A stretch of DNA of 64,000 nt from Ectothiorhodospiraceae bacterium (GTDB lineage: Bacteria > Pseudomonadota > Gammaproteobacteria > HK1). Position 1 is the first letter of the stretch; each line of letters begins with the position of its first letter. The position numbers were made by a program, and so were the translations under genes. Positions 17,341-26,162 of the stretch are shown one piece after another. Under the pieces are notes generated by a model. That model saw only the letters and a list, made by a program, of their open reading frames with translations, had not been told where the DNA came from and did not search any database. The stretch is taken from assembly GCA_024234875.1 (NCBI GenBank), contig JACKNM010000025.1, positions 1 to 64,000 on the forward strand. Reading direction: 5' to 3'.

Positions 17341-18231
17341 TCAAGCCGAGCTCGGCTCGCGCAGCCAATGGCCGAGGTCTCGGCCGAGGAACGCGCCGAG
17401 CTGCTCGACGTCGTCGCGATACAGCGCGGCGAGACGCCGCCGCACCGCCGCCGGGAGCGGTGGCGCGGGGCGCAGGCCACGGGCTCGCAGTCGGTCGTAG
17501 AGACGGGCCACCGGAGCCGGTGTGAGCGGTGCGGCCACCCGCAGCAGGGCCGGATGCGCGAGCCAGCGGCTGAGGCGCGGGTGGCGTGGCAGCCCGCCCG
17601 GATTGACGGCGCCACCGGCGTGCGGCGCGAGACCGGTCGGCGCGACGCCGAGATGGGTGAGGATCCTCGGCCAAGCGTCGTCGGTGCCTCGCAGGTCCTC
17701 GAGCAACACCACCAACACCCGCTCGGATCCCAGCGCGTCCAGCCACGGCCGGAGCTGGCGGTAGTAGAAGCCGCCGTCCAGGTAGCTGGAGCCGGGCACC
17801 AGCGCGGTCTCCGGCGGGGCGTCCTCGCGTCCCTTTCGAACCAGCATCAGGTAGTCCGAGTAGGCTCGCTCGACAGGGTCGCGCAGGGTGGCCACCACCC
17901 GGATCCACGGCAGGTCGCGCGCCGCCCGGCGAGCGACCTCGGCGAGCCGCAGGTACACCGGCGACGCCTCACCGCGGGCGATGGCATGGCGCCCCGGCGC
18001 GAACTGCGCCCGGTAATCGGCCTCCGTGCGCACTGGCGACGGATTGCCGGCCATCAGGTCCCGGGCGAGGAAGTTCGTCTCCTTGATGCGGCTCATGTAG
18101 ATGTCGGGGTGGGTGGCGAGCCGCTCGTACAGGAACGTCGTGCCAGCCTTCGCGGCCCCGATGATCAGGAATGTCGGGAGGTCCGACGGCCCACCGCCGC
18201 CCGCGTGCGCACTTCGGGCGCGCGTCGTCAT
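17341..18231 (-). CDS. PAPS-dependent sulfotransferase family protein
   Basis: This protein of about 296 residues carries the two PAPS-binding signatures of cytosolic/heparan-type sulfotransferases: the 5'-phosphosulfate loop IIGAAKAGTTFLYE near residues 24-37 and the 3'-phosphate block LRDPVERAYSDY near 132-143. It would move a sulfuryl group from PAPS to a hydroxyl or amine of a small molecule or glycan. ATG 18231 (MTTRARS), with GCGAGG close upstream, is preferred to ATG 18249. It lies between two Fe(II)/2-oxoglutarate oxygenases on the same strand, with 57-61 base gaps, which suggests a short operon that tailors or recycles a sulfated compound. Confidence 0.85.
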   Translation of the reverse strand: MTTRARSAHAGGGGPSDLPTFLIIGAAKAGTTFLYERLATHPDIYMSRIKETNFLARDLMAGNPSPVRTEADYRAQFAPGRHAIARGEASPVYLRLAEVARRAARDLPWIRVVATLRDPVERAYSDYLMLVRKGREDAPPETALVPGSSYLDGGFYYRQLRPWLDALGSERVLVVLLEDLRGTDDAWPRILTHLGVAPTGLAPHAGGAVNPGGLPRHPRLSRWLAHPALLRVAAPLTPAPVARLYDRLRARGLRPAPPLPAAVRRRLAALYRDDVEQLGAFLGRDLGHWLREPSSA

Positions 18232-18288
18232 CGTGACCTCGCCGGGCATGCCGCCCGCGGTTTCGGCGCGGCGTGGAGGGCCGCGACG

Positions 18289-19305
18289 TCAATCGCCGTG
18301 GCGCCGCGCCCAGGTCGCCCCGAACTCGCGGGAGCCGCGGAAGGTCGGCGGCAGCGGCCGCCCGTTCGGGAGCGTGAGCCAGAGGCGGAGCAGGTGCCGG
18401 CGCGGCGCGTCGGGCGGATCCTGGTAGCCGCGCCGTGCGTGGAAGGTGACGTAGTTGTTGCCAATCTCCACGTCGCCGGGGCGCAGCGTGAACTGAAGGC
18501 AGAGATCCGGATCCGCGCACAGTCGGTCCAGCATCTCCAGCGCCTCGCGCTGGGCCTCGCTGAGGCGCGGGACGTCGGCGAAGCGCTGCGCGGCGTGGAT
18601 GAGGTTGCTCTTGTAGTTGGCGGTGAGACGACCGCCATGGAAGTGGTAGATGGGCATGCTCTGCACCCGCGCACCGTCTCGGCGCTGGCCACGGGTGTCG
18701 GCGTGGAACGCCTCCTGCAGCACGCGCGCGAGATCCGGACGCTGCGCGAGGAGGGTGTTGAAGACCGTGACCGCGCTGACCAACAGGCTCTCACCCCCCT
18801 CGCGCGCGCCGGCCAGCACCATCAGCACGAAAGCGTCCGCACCGTCGTTGTGGAAGTTGATGTGACGATTGGTCTGGTACTCGCGCAGCGTCTCGGAGCT
18901 CTCGAACCGCTCACCGGTGTCGCGCACGTCGTGCATCAGGGAACCCTTGCCGTCCTGCGGCTCGGGGATGCCCAGGTGCTGGCCGATGGCCCAGCATGCG
19001 ACGCGCGATTCGGCCTCCGACCATCGCTCGACCGGTAGCCCGCGCAGCATCGCGAACCCCCGCCCGCCCTCGAGCTCGTCGCGCATCGCGACGAGGTGCA
19101 CGCCGAGCGTCGGCAACGGCAGGTCGGCGGCGGTCAGCGACTCCAGCGCCCGCGGGGTCGCCAGCGCGCGCTCGACCGCCCGGTCGAGGTCCGCGATCTC
19201 GGCCGCGGTGAGGACGTGGAACAGCGCGTCCACGTCGGGGAAATCCGTCGCGCGCCACGCCGCCGGATCGTCGATGGAGTGGGTGAGCAGGCTGGTGGCC
19301 GCCAT
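18289..19305 (-). CDS. TauD-like Fe(II)/2-oxoglutarate oxygenase (second)
   Basis: This 338-residue protein is a more distant member of the TauD/TfdA or gamma-butyrobetaine-hydroxylase-like clan. His152 and Asp154 in INFHNDG form the HxD pair, His289 in NYVTFHARRGY is the distal ligand, and an Arg follows in HLLRLWL. The first 130 residues are an extra helical region not found in short TauD enzymes. ATG 19305 is preceded by a perfect GGAGGA seven bases upstream, which decides the start against an upstream in-frame codon. It is the first gene of the minus-strand group that includes the sulfotransferase and the first oxygenase. The two oxygenases are not close copies, so they probably act on different steps or substrates. 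Confidence 0.82.
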   Translation of the reverse strand: MAATSLLTHSIDDPAAWRATDFPDVDALFHVLTAAEIADLDRAVERALATPRALESLTAADLPLPTLGVHLVAMRDELEGGRGFAMLRGLPVERWSEAESRVACWAIGQHLGIPEPQDGKGSLMHDVRDTGERFESSETLREYQTNRHINFHNDGADAFVLMVLAGAREGGESLLVSAVTVFNTLLAQRPDLARVLQEAFHADTRGQRRDGARVQSMPIYHFHGGRLTANYKSNLIHAAQRFADVPRLSEAQREALEMLDRLCADPDLCLQFTLRPGDVEIGNNYVTFHARRGYQDPPDAPRRHLLRLWLTLPNGRPLPPTFRGSREFGATWARRHGD

Positions 19306-19428
19306 CCGGGATCCTCCGCTACACGGGCACTCGCGTGCTGGGGCGGGTTCCTGCACCATGCGGCGCCGAACCGAGTCTCGGCGGCAACCTAACGGCTGGT
19401 CGGGACGTCGTCAATCGAGGAGCCCCGC

Positions 19429-21474
19429 ATGAGCGCGTCCTTTCGTTTCGCCGTCGTCGCCGACACCCATACTCGACCGGAGGCCGGGGACCTGTCCTCG
19501 CCGTGGGAGGTCAACAAGCTCGCGAACGGGCGCGCCCGGCACGTCGCCGCCTGCATCGACCGGGCGCGCCCGGTGTTCACCGTCCACCTCGGCGACGTCG
19601 TGCACCCGGTGCCGTCGCTGCCGACCTTCGACGAGGCGGCGGGCGTCGCGCGCGGCATCTTCGACGCGTTGCAGGCCCCGGTGCACTACGTGCCGGGCAA
19701 CCACGACGTCGGCGACAAGCCGTTTCCGGCCATGCCCGCGGCGGTGGTGAGCGACGCCGGCGTGGCCGCCTATCAGCGCCACTTCGGCGCCCCGCATGGT
19801 GCGTTCGACCACGAGGGTTGCCATTTCGTGCTCCTCAACTCGCCGGTGATCAACTCCGGCCTCGACGCCGAGCACGCCCAGCGGGTCTGGCTCGAGGCCG
19901 ACCTCGAGGCGAATCGTGACCGGCGCATCTTCCTCTTCACGCACTATCCGCCCTACGTGCTCGACCGCGACGAGCCGTCGAACTACGACAACATCGACGA
20001 GCCCGGGCGGCGCTGGCTCCTCGACCTCGTCGAGGCCTACCGCGTCGAGGCGATGTTCACCGGGCACGTGCACAACTTCTTCTACCACCGGCACGGCGTG
20101 ACCGAGTGCTACTTGCTGCCGGCCACCTCGTTCTTCCGGCAGGACTACGCCGAGCTGTTCCGCGTCGATCCCGCGCCCGAGCACGGGCGCAACGACGCCG
20201 GCAAGCTCGGCTGGTTCATGGTCGACGTGTACCCCGGCGGCCACGTCGCGAGGCCGTATCGCTCCCAGGGCCGCACCCTGGCGCCGGGCGCGTCGCTCGC
20301 GCCCGAGCCGCCGCGCATCGAGGTGCCGCATCCGAAGGACGACCGCCGGTCACCACTCGGCGTGCATCTCCGCCACCCCTGGGCCGAGGTGACGACGCTG
20401 CCCTACAACGGTCCGATGGACGAGTTCCATCGCAAGCGGGCGCGAAACGACCACACCGTCCTGACGCTCTGGGAGACCGGCGCACGTCGGGTGCGGGTGC
20501 CGGTCTCGGATCTGCTGGACGCGGACACCCGCGCGCGAATGGTCGCGCTACACGCCGGTGGGCAGCGCTTCACCCTGTTCGCCTTCGGGGTGCCGACACC
20601 GGCGGTGCAGGCGGTGCTGACCGAGCATCGCGATCTCGTCGATGCGCTCGAGGTGATCGCGCCGTGGGCGGACCTGGTGGCGGCGACCGGTGCGCTCGCC
20701 ACCCTGCGCGAGCAGGTCGGGTGCCGATTGAACGTGTCGAAGACCGAGACCTCGGCCGAGAAGCGCACCGAGGGCTCGCGCTTCAGCCACTTCGTGAGCT
20801 ACGGGTTCCGACTCGCCGATGCGGAGTCTCTGGCCGCGTGGCGGGCCGAGCCGATGGCGCGTCGACTCGACGGCCTGGTGTTTCGAGTCGGGCTGGATGC
20901 CGACCCGCTCACCGAGATCCCCGCCATCGCCGCGCTCGGGCGTGAGCTCGGCGTCCGCGTGGTGGTGAACGTGCGTCTCGCCAGTGACAACCCGGCCGAG
21001 TACGTCGCCGACGACGATGCGATTGCCGGGCTCGTCGCGCGCGCCATGGTCTGCGCCCACGCCTGCGCCGAGGATGCCGACGTGTTCCTCGACACCTGGG
21101 TCGACCTCGACCGCGGCTATTTCCCGCGGCACGGGCTCTACGACCGGCACTTCGATCCGCGAGTCGCGAGCTTCGTCTATCGCCACCTCAACGCCGTGCT
21201 CGGCGCCCACGACGAGCTCGCGATCGACGCCGTGCGACACGAGCAGGGCACCGCGGTGGTCACGATGCGTGCAGGCGTGGCGCGGCTCGCGCTCGCCTGC
21301 GGCGCGGCGCCGGCGATGACGGTACCCGAGGGCTGGCTCGTGCCCGGCGCCTCGGTCGAGTGCCTGGACCTGGTGCGCGGCACCCGCCTGCGCATCGAGC
21401 CATCGGCGGACGCGTCCCGAGTCGTGCCGCCGGCGCCGATGCCCGGTCCGTGGCTGGTGGTGGTCGGGAGGTAG
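19429..21474 (+). CDS. Metallophosphoesterase fused to uncharacterised C-terminal region
   Basis: This is a 681-residue protein. Residues 1-230 form a calcineurin-like metallophosphoesterase with the full set of metal motifs: VVADTHTRP near residue 9, HLGDVVHPV near 50, PGNHDVGD near 90, FTHYPPYVL near 170 and TGHVHNFFY near 208. After a linker, residues about 310-680 form a second region with alternating strands and helices (TLFAFGVPTPAV, VNVRLASDNPAEY, ADVFLDTWVDLDRGYFPRHG) that looks like an alpha/beta barrel but that I do not recognise. The start ATG follows GAGGAGC. It is divergent from the oxygenase-sulfotransferase group and ends 18 bases from the convergent ComA-like gene. The substrate is unknown; no secretion signal is seen, so it should act in the cytoplasm. 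Confidence 0.8.
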   Translation: MSASFRFAVVADTHTRPEAGDLSSPWEVNKLANGRARHVAACIDRARPVFTVHLGDVVHPVPSLPTFDEAAGVARGIFDALQAPVHYVPGNHDVGDKPFPAMPAAVVSDAGVAAYQRHFGAPHGAFDHEGCHFVLLNSPVINSGLDAEHAQRVWLEADLEANRDRRIFLFTHYPPYVLDRDEPSNYDNIDEPGRRWLLDLVEAYRVEAMFTGHVHNFFYHRHGVTECYLLPATSFFRQDYAELFRVDPAPEHGRNDAGKLGWFMVDVYPGGHVARPYRSQGRTLAPGASLAPEPPRIEVPHPKDDRRSPLGVHLRHPWAEVTTLPYNGPMDEFHRKRARNDHTVLTLWETGARRVRVPVSDLLDADTRARMVALHAGGQRFTLFAFGVPTPAVQAVLTEHRDLVDALEVIAPWADLVAATGALATLREQVGCRLNVSKTETSAEKRTEGSRFSHFVSYGFRLADAESLAAWRAEPMARRLDGLVFRVGLDADPLTEIPAIAALGRELGVRVVVNVRLASDNPAEYVADDDAIAGLVARAMVCAHACAEDADVFLDTWVDLDRGYFPRHGLYDRHFDPRVASFVYRHLNAVLGAHDELAIDAVRHEQGTAVVTMRAGVARLALACGAAPAMTVPEGWLVPGASVECLDLVRGTRLRIEPSADASRVVPPAPMPGPWLVVVGR

Positions 21475-21492
21475 GCTAGGCGCCAGGCGCGA

Positions 21493-22287
21493 TCAGGACG
21501 TCGGCGGCCCGGTGACGCTCAGACCGGCGCGAAGCGTCTCGGTCTCCCACACCTGGTCCGGCATGATGTTGGCGAGGTTCACGTCGGGGCCGAAGGTCTC
21601 GATCAGGAAGCGCTTGAGCTGGTAGACGTCGCTCAGGGTGGTGCCGGTGATCCAGGGGCCGCTCAGCTCGAAGATCACGCGGTCGACGTCGAGGCCGGCG
21701 CGCAGGTCAGCGAGCAACGCATCGTTGACCCGGCCGTCGCGCACCAGCTCCGCGCCCTCGACCAGGACCACGTCCGCGCCCGCCTCGAGCGCGACCTCGG
21801 CCTGCGCGATCAGGGTCTCGGCGCCGCTGTCGTCGCTCTTCGAGCCGACCTCGCCGTGCACGTGCAGACCCGCTGCCACCGCGGTGCGGATGACGTCGCG
21901 GCGTTGGGCGTCGTCGAGCGGAACCACGTTGTCGGAGACCTCGATGGCCTCGATGCCGAGCCGTCTCGCCTCGTTGCAGTAAGGGGCCACGCCGGCCATG
22001 CCCTGAGTCGCGATCACGTACTCGAGGAACTGACCACCGAGGAACGGCTGGACCTGGTGCCTGGCGTACAACGCGAGCTTCTCGCGCAGGTACGGCTCCG
22101 GATAGAGGCGGGCGGTGCCGACGACGAGCTTCGCGAGATCGACGTGCGGCGCGAGCAGGCCCAGCCAGTCCGCCTGCGCGCCGAGGGGCAGGCCCCAGTC
22201 CATCATCATCGTCAGCCCGCGCTGCCGAGGCTTGGCGCGGCTGCGTCCCGCCGGCAGGGGCACCATCGCGAACGGTTCGGCCGACAT
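21493..22287 (-). CDS. Phosphosulfolactate synthase (ComA) family protein
   Basis: This 264-residue TIM-barrel protein matches the ComA/HSA32 family: R-Q-R-G-L-T-M-M-M-D-W-G-L-P near the start, L-A-K-L-V-V-G-T, E-A-I-E-V-S-D-N, H-V-H-G-E-V-G-S-K, EAGADVVLVEGAEL and the terminal FGPDVNLANIMPDQVWETETLR. In archaea ComA joins sulfite to phosphoenolpyruvate, the first step to coenzyme M. The bacterial role is often unclear and no comB/comC/comDE genes are in the window. The start ATG follows GAGGATCG. It is the last gene after a NitT/TauT-type importer on the same strand, 111 bases downstream of the permease, with a palindromic repeat between. The link to sulfite chemistry is an inference from family and context. 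Confidence 0.75.
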   Translation of the reverse strand: MSAEPFAMVPLPAGRSRAKPRQRGLTMMMDWGLPLGAQADWLGLLAPHVDLAKLVVGTARLYPEPYLREKLALYARHQVQPFLGGQFLEYVIATQGMAGVAPYCNEARRLGIEAIEVSDNVVPLDDAQRRDVIRTAVAAGLHVHGEVGSKSDDSGAETLIAQAEVALEAGADVVLVEGAELVRDGRVNDALLADLRAGLDVDRVIFELSGPWITGTTLSDVYQLKRFLIETFGPDVNLANIMPDQVWETETLRAGLSVTGPPTS

Positions 22288-22355
22288 GATCGATCCTCTG
22301 TCACTCGGCGACGGGCTCGCGCCGCCAGCGCGGGCCTGTCCCCTGTTGCACGGGT

Positions 22356-22390
22356 GGGGACGGGCACCGCCTGCCGGCGGAGCCTGCCCC
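22356..22390. repeat. 35-bp intergenic palindrome (family GGGGACTGGC)
   Basis: The arms GGGGACGGGCACCGCC and CGGCGGAGCCTGCCCC form an imperfect palindrome nine bases beyond the stop of the minus-strand permease gene (stop at 22399). A second stretch, cctgtcccc at 22335-22343, can also pair with its left arm. It is a member of the family seen at 16350 and 36178 and may serve as a 3'-end hairpin that separates the importer from the ComA-like gene. Confidence 0.65.
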
Positions 22391-22398
22391 GGTCGCCG

Positions 22399-23298
22399 TC
22401 AGCGCTGCATGCCCCAGCGATAGACGGTCTTCAGCTCGATGTTGCGGAACACCAGGTTCTCGACCGCGATGCCGATCAGAATCACCGTGAACAGGCCGGC
22501 GAACACGTGCGCGGTCTCGAGGTTCTGACTGTTCTCGAAGATGAACCAGCCGAGTCCCCCGCTACCCGACGACGCGCCGAACACCAGCTCCGCGCCGATC
22601 AGGGTGCGCCAGGCGAAGGCCCAGCCGACCTTCATCCCGGTGAGGATCGACGGCAGCGCTGCCGGCAACAGCACCTTGGTGACGTAGGGGATCCCGCGCA
22701 GCCCGTAGTTACGCCCGATCATGCGCAACGTCTCGCTGACGCTCCGAAACCCGTTGTGGGTGCTCAACGATACCGCCCACAGCACCGAGTGGATGGTGAC
22801 GAACACGATGCTCGCCACGCCGAGGCCGAACCACAGCATCGCCAGCGGGAGCAGGGCGATGGCGGGTAGCGGATTGAACATCGCGGTGCAGGTGGCGAGG
22901 AAATCGCCGCCGATCCGACTCGACGTCGCCCACATCACCAGCGCCGCGGCGAGCCCGAGACCGATCGCGTACCCGATGAGCAGCACGCTCAACGAGAACC
23001 AGATCTTCTCCAGCAGGTCGGAGTGGAACAGCGACTGGTAGAGGGCCTGGGCGGCGGCGCCGAAGGACGGGAACATCAGCGGCTCGATGTCCCCGATGAC
23101 CGTGTAGGCCTGCCACAGCACCATCAACCCGATCAGGATCGTCGCCTTGCGCACGCCGTTGACGTTCCAGGCCCGCTCGATCCACGACAGCGGCCGCTCG
23201 ACGTCGGCGGTGTCCACCTTCTCGAGCGTCTCCACGAAGATCTCGGGACGCACCACGATCTCCGGACGTGCCGGTCGCGTCGACTCGCTCGCGCTCAC
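22399..23298 (-). CDS. NitT/TauT-type ABC permease B
   Basis: This 299-residue inner-membrane permease has about six hydrophobic segments. It carries the coupling-loop motif of the SsuC/TauC family, R-N-Y-G-L-R-G-I-P-Y-V-T-K-V-L-L-P-A-A-L-P-S-I, and the NPLPAIALLPLAMLWFGLG block. It is clearly paralogous to the permease encoded just upstream, so the importer probably uses a permease heterodimer rather than the usual TauC/SsuC homodimer. An N-terminal cytoplasmic extension of about 50 residues precedes the first membrane segment. The GTG start at 23298 is in a GTGA overlap with the upstream permease gene. Longer frames upstream only read the shadow of that gene. Confidence 0.88.
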   Translation of the reverse strand: MSASESTRPARPEIVVRPEIFVETLEKVDTADVERPLSWIERAWNVNGVRKATILIGLMVLWQAYTVIGDIEPLMFPSFGAAAQALYQSLFHSDLLEKIWFSLSVLLIGYAIGLGLAAALVMWATSSRIGGDFLATCTAMFNPLPAIALLPLAMLWFGLGVASIVFVTIHSVLWAVSLSTHNGFRSVSETLRMIGRNYGLRGIPYVTKVLLPAALPSILTGMKVGWAFAWRTLIGAELVFGASSGSGGLGWFIFENSQNLETAHVFAGLFTVILIGIAVENLVFRNIELKTVYRWGMQR

Positions 23299-24194
23299 GA
23301 CTGCATCCCCCAGCGGGCGACGGTGCGCTGCTCGATGTTGCGAAACACCAGGTTCTCCACCACCACGCCGACCAGGATGACGGTGAACAGCCCGGCGAAG
23401 ACGTACGGGATCTGCAGGTCCATCTGGTTGGCGAAGATGAACCAGCCGAGGCCACCGGACTGCGTGCCCTCGGTGTCCACCACCGAGCCACCGAACACCA
23501 GCTCCGCCGCGATCAGGGTCCGCCAGGCGTAGGCCCAACCGATCTTCATGCCGGTCAGAATCGACGGGAAGGCTGCGGGGATGAGGATCTTCACCACGTA
23601 GGTGATGCCGCGCAGACCGTAGTTGCGACCGACCATGCGCTGGGTGTCGCTCACCCCCATGAACCCGGTATGGGTATTGAGCGCGACCGGCCACACCACC
23701 GAATGCAGGAGCGTGAACATGATCGCGTCGGCGCCGAGTCCGAACCACAGCATCGCCATCGGCAGGAGCGCGATCGCGGGTAGCGGGTTCAACATCGCGG
23801 TCAGCGTCCCGAGGAGATCGCTGCCGAACCGTGTGGCGACCGCGAGGGTGGTGAGCACGGTGGCGATGGCGAGACCGATGACGTATCCACCGATCAGCAC
23901 CGTCATCGAGTTCCACACCATCGTCAGCAGGCCGTCCGACCAGACGGCTCGCGCCAGCGCCTCGCCGGTGCTGGAGAATCGCGGCAGGATGTACTCCGAC
24001 ACGCCCCCGAAGCGGGTGTAGAGCTCCCAGGCGGCGATCATCGCCACCAGGATGGTGAGCTTTCGGATCGGGTCGAGATCGATCACCCGCTCCAGCAACG
24101 AGAGCTCGCGGGTCACGTCGCTGACGCTGCCGGCCCTGATCTCGTGTGCCTCGAACTCGGGGCGGACGTGGATGGCAGGTGCGCGCTCAGCCAT
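23295..24194 (-). CDS. NitT/TauT-type ABC permease A
   Basis: This is a 299-residue inner-membrane permease of the same family and length as the next gene. It has the motifs NPLPAIALLPMAMLWFGLG, N-Y-G-L-R-G-I-T-Y-V-V-K-I-L-I-P-A-A-F and an end R-W-G-M-Q-S that mirrors the paralogue's R-W-G-M-Q-R. It has about six membrane segments after a 45-residue N-terminal extension. ATG 24194 overlaps the ATPase stop by 8 bases. The close similarity of the two permeases with different loop details (an extra G-S-V-V-D-T-E-G-T-Q insertion here) points to an old tandem duplication followed by specialisation into a heterodimer. Confidence 0.88.
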   Translation of the reverse strand: MAERAPAIHVRPEFEAHEIRAGSVSDVTRELSLLERVIDLDPIRKLTILVAMIAAWELYTRFGGVSEYILPRFSSTGEALARAVWSDGLLTMVWNSMTVLIGGYVIGLAIATVLTTLAVATRFGSDLLGTLTAMLNPLPAIALLPMAMLWFGLGADAIMFTLLHSVVWPVALNTHTGFMGVSDTQRMVGRNYGLRGITYVVKILIPAAFPSILTGMKIGWAYAWRTLIAAELVFGGSVVDTEGTQSGGLGWFIFANQMDLQIPYVFAGLFTVILVGVVVENLVFRNIEQRTVARWGMQS

Positions 24195-25017
24195 GCGGGC
24201 TGGCCTCCTCCTCGAGGATGCGATCCGCGAACAACATGTCGTGGATCTTGCGCTGGAGCTGCGCGAAGTCCTCGTCACCCACGTTGTGGTGCTCGAGGTG
24301 GTGCGCGTTCAGCTCGGCCTTGACCTGCCCCGGGTGTGGCGAGAGGACCAGGATACGGCTGCCGACGATGCAGGCCTCCTCGATCGAGTGGGTGACGAAC
24401 AGCACCGTGAAGTGGGTGTCCTCCCACAGCGCGAGCAGCTCGTCCTGCATCTGGCGACGAGTGAGCGCATCGAGCGCCGCGAAGGGCTCGTCCATCAGCA
24501 GGATGTCCGGCTCCATCGCCATGCCGCGCGCGATGGCGACGCGCTGCTTCATGCCGCCGGACAGCATGTGTGGGTAGGTGTCCTCGAAGCGGTCGAGCTT
24601 GACCTTGCGGATGTACTCGACCGCGATCTCGTCGGCCTCACGCCGATTGGTGCACCGCCCGCCGTTCATCAGCGCGAAGGTGATGTTCTGCTTGACCGTC
24701 TTCCACGGCAGGAGCTGATCGAACTCCTGGAACACCATCACCCGATCCGGCCCGGGCTCGGTGATCTCGCGCCCCTTGAGCCGCATCTGCCCCTCGACCG
24801 GCTTGAGGTAGCCGGCGACGCCCTTGAGCAGCGTCGACTTGCCACAGCCCGAGGGACCGAGGAGCACGAACCGATCTGCGGCGTAGACCTGGAACCCGAC
24901 GCGATAGGTGGCGGTGATCAGGTGCTCCTTGGTCTTGTACTGGAGCGTGACGCCGTCCACCTCGAGAAGGGGGGCGGCGGGCGTGGCGCCCGCCGCCGGC
25001 TGTGCGCTCTCCCCCAC
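24187..25017 (-). CDS. NitT/TauT-type ABC ATPase
   Basis: This 276-residue ATPase powers the two-permease importer. Walker A is GPSGCGKST, the Q-loop is VFQEFDQLLPWKT, the signature LSGGMKQRVAIARGMAMEP and Walker B ILLMDEPFAALD, followed by the H-switch VTHSIEEA. The QEFDQLLPWKT segment is the standard TauB/SsuB form. The tail beyond residue 240 is His-rich (A-H-H-L-E-H-H-N) and has no recognised domain. GTG 25017 begins 4 bases after the stop of the binding-protein gene, so the operon order is binding protein, ATPase, permease A, permease B. Confidence 0.9.
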   Translation of the reverse strand: MGESAQPAAGATPAAPLLEVDGVTLQYKTKEHLITATYRVGFQVYAADRFVLLGPSGCGKSTLLKGVAGYLKPVEGQMRLKGREITEPGPDRVMVFQEFDQLLPWKTVKQNITFALMNGGRCTNRREADEIAVEYIRKVKLDRFEDTYPHMLSGGMKQRVAIARGMAMEPDILLMDEPFAALDALTRRQMQDELLALWEDTHFTVLFVTHSIEEACIVGSRILVLSPHPGQVKAELNAHHLEHHNVGDEDFAQLQRKIHDMLFADRILEEEASPHG

Positions 25018-25020
25018 GGC

Positions 25021-26049
25021 TCAGCTTCCGGCCTGGTCGTAGTTGTTCTCCCAGTAGAAGTCCTTCCAGCTCTCGGGGAGGTTCTTGATCGCATCGACGC
25101 CGTGGAGGAACTTCGCGAACTCCATCGTGCGCTCGGGGGTGATCGAGTAGTCCATCTCGCCGTCGGTGGTCAGCATCTCCTCGACCATCTCCAGCGGCAG
25201 CTTCGACTTGGTGAAGCTGTGGAACAGGCCGGCGGCTCGCTTCTTGTCGGCATTGATCCACTCGATGCCCTTGCGGAACGACGAGGCCACGCAGCCGTAG
25301 AGCTTCGGATTCTCGTTCTTCCACTTCTCGGTGTTGTACATGGCGACGGTCGAATGCCGGCCGCCGAGCACGTCATAGGAGGTGAGCACGGTGCGCACCT
25401 TCCCGCTCTTCACCTCCTGCCACGAGGTGGGGAGGGTGGCGAAGTGGCTCTTGACCGCCTGCCCGCCGGCGAGCAGCGCGGCGGCCGCGGACGGGTGCTT
25501 CATCGACACCGTCATGTCGTCGAGCTTGAACGCCTCGCCCTGGCCCCACTGCTTGGCCGCCGCCATCTGCAGCACGCGCGCCTGGATCGAGACCTTGGCC
25601 GAGGGGGTCGCGATCTTGTGATCGTCGAGGCCCACGTAGTCGGTCAGCGTCTTGACGCGATCGTCGTTGGTGTTGAGCTTGAGCGGCATCGCGGCGAGGG
25701 TGCTCATCGCGCGCACGTTGATGCTGCCCCGGGTCTTGTCCCAGATGGTGAGCAGCGGCCCGATGCCGCCGGCGGCGAAGTCCACGTTGCCCGACAACAG
25801 GGCCTGGTTCACCGCGGCACCGCCGCTGAACCGGTGCATGGTCACCTTGACGTCGCCGAGCCCCGCGTCCTTCGCGCAGCTCTGCACGAGCTTCTGATCG
25901 ACGACCACGTGCATCGGCAGATAGAGCAGGCCGAACTGCTCCGCGAAGCGGACGTCGTCGGCCTCGGCGCGAGCTTCGAAGGTCACGCCGGCGACGAGCA
26001 GGGCAGCCGTCGACGCGGCGAGCAGGCGCGTGCGCAGGGTGTTTCTCAT
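25021..26049 (-). CDS. NitT/TauT-type periplasmic substrate-binding protein
   Basis: This 342-residue protein has a clear Sec signal (M-R-N-T-L-R-T-R, then a hydrophobic A-A-S-T-A-A-L-L-V-A-G-V stretch and an A-R-A cleavage site near residue 28). The mature part has the NMT1/THI5-like pattern of the NitT/TauT class: M-H-V-V-V-D-Q-K-L-V at the first lobe, F-S-G-G-A-A-V-N-Q-A-L-L-S-G-N-V-D-F-A-A-G-G and a Y-D-V-L-G-G-R hinge strand. Such proteins bind taurine, alkanesulfonates, nitrate or pyrimidines; the ligand cannot be read from sequence. ATG 26049 follows GGGAGAA. It is the first gene of the importer operon and has its own promoter. Confidence 0.9.
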   Translation of the reverse strand: MRNTLRTRLLAASTAALLVAGVTFEARAEADDVRFAEQFGLLYLPMHVVVDQKLVQSCAKDAGLGDVKVTMHRFSGGAAVNQALLSGNVDFAAGGIGPLLTIWDKTRGSINVRAMSTLAAMPLKLNTNDDRVKTLTDYVGLDDHKIATPSAKVSIQARVLQMAAAKQWGQGEAFKLDDMTVSMKHPSAAAALLAGGQAVKSHFATLPTSWQEVKSGKVRTVLTSYDVLGGRHSTVAMYNTEKWKNENPKLYGCVASSFRKGIEWINADKKRAAGLFHSFTKSKLPLEMVEEMLTTDGEMDYSITPERTMEFAKFLHGVDAIKNLPESWKDFYWENNYDQAGS

Positions 26050-26133
26050 GGCGTTCTCCCAGGTGGTGCTGTTCGGTGTGGCCGTGCTGGCCCGACCCGC
26101 CTCGAGCGTCTGCGCGCCCTCTCGGCGTGCGCC

Positions 26134-26162
26134 AAAATACGGACCGCGCGCCCCAGTGGCAA
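26134..26162 (-). promoter_or_regulatory. Promoter of the NitT/TauT importer operon
   Basis: On the minus strand TTGCCA (26162-26157) and TATTTT (26139-26134) are 17 bases apart, in the AT-richest patch between the dipeptidase stop and the binding-protein gene. The start point would be near 26127, leaving a leader of about 78 bases. It shows that the importer operon need not depend on transcription from the dipeptidase gene. Confidence 0.5.
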
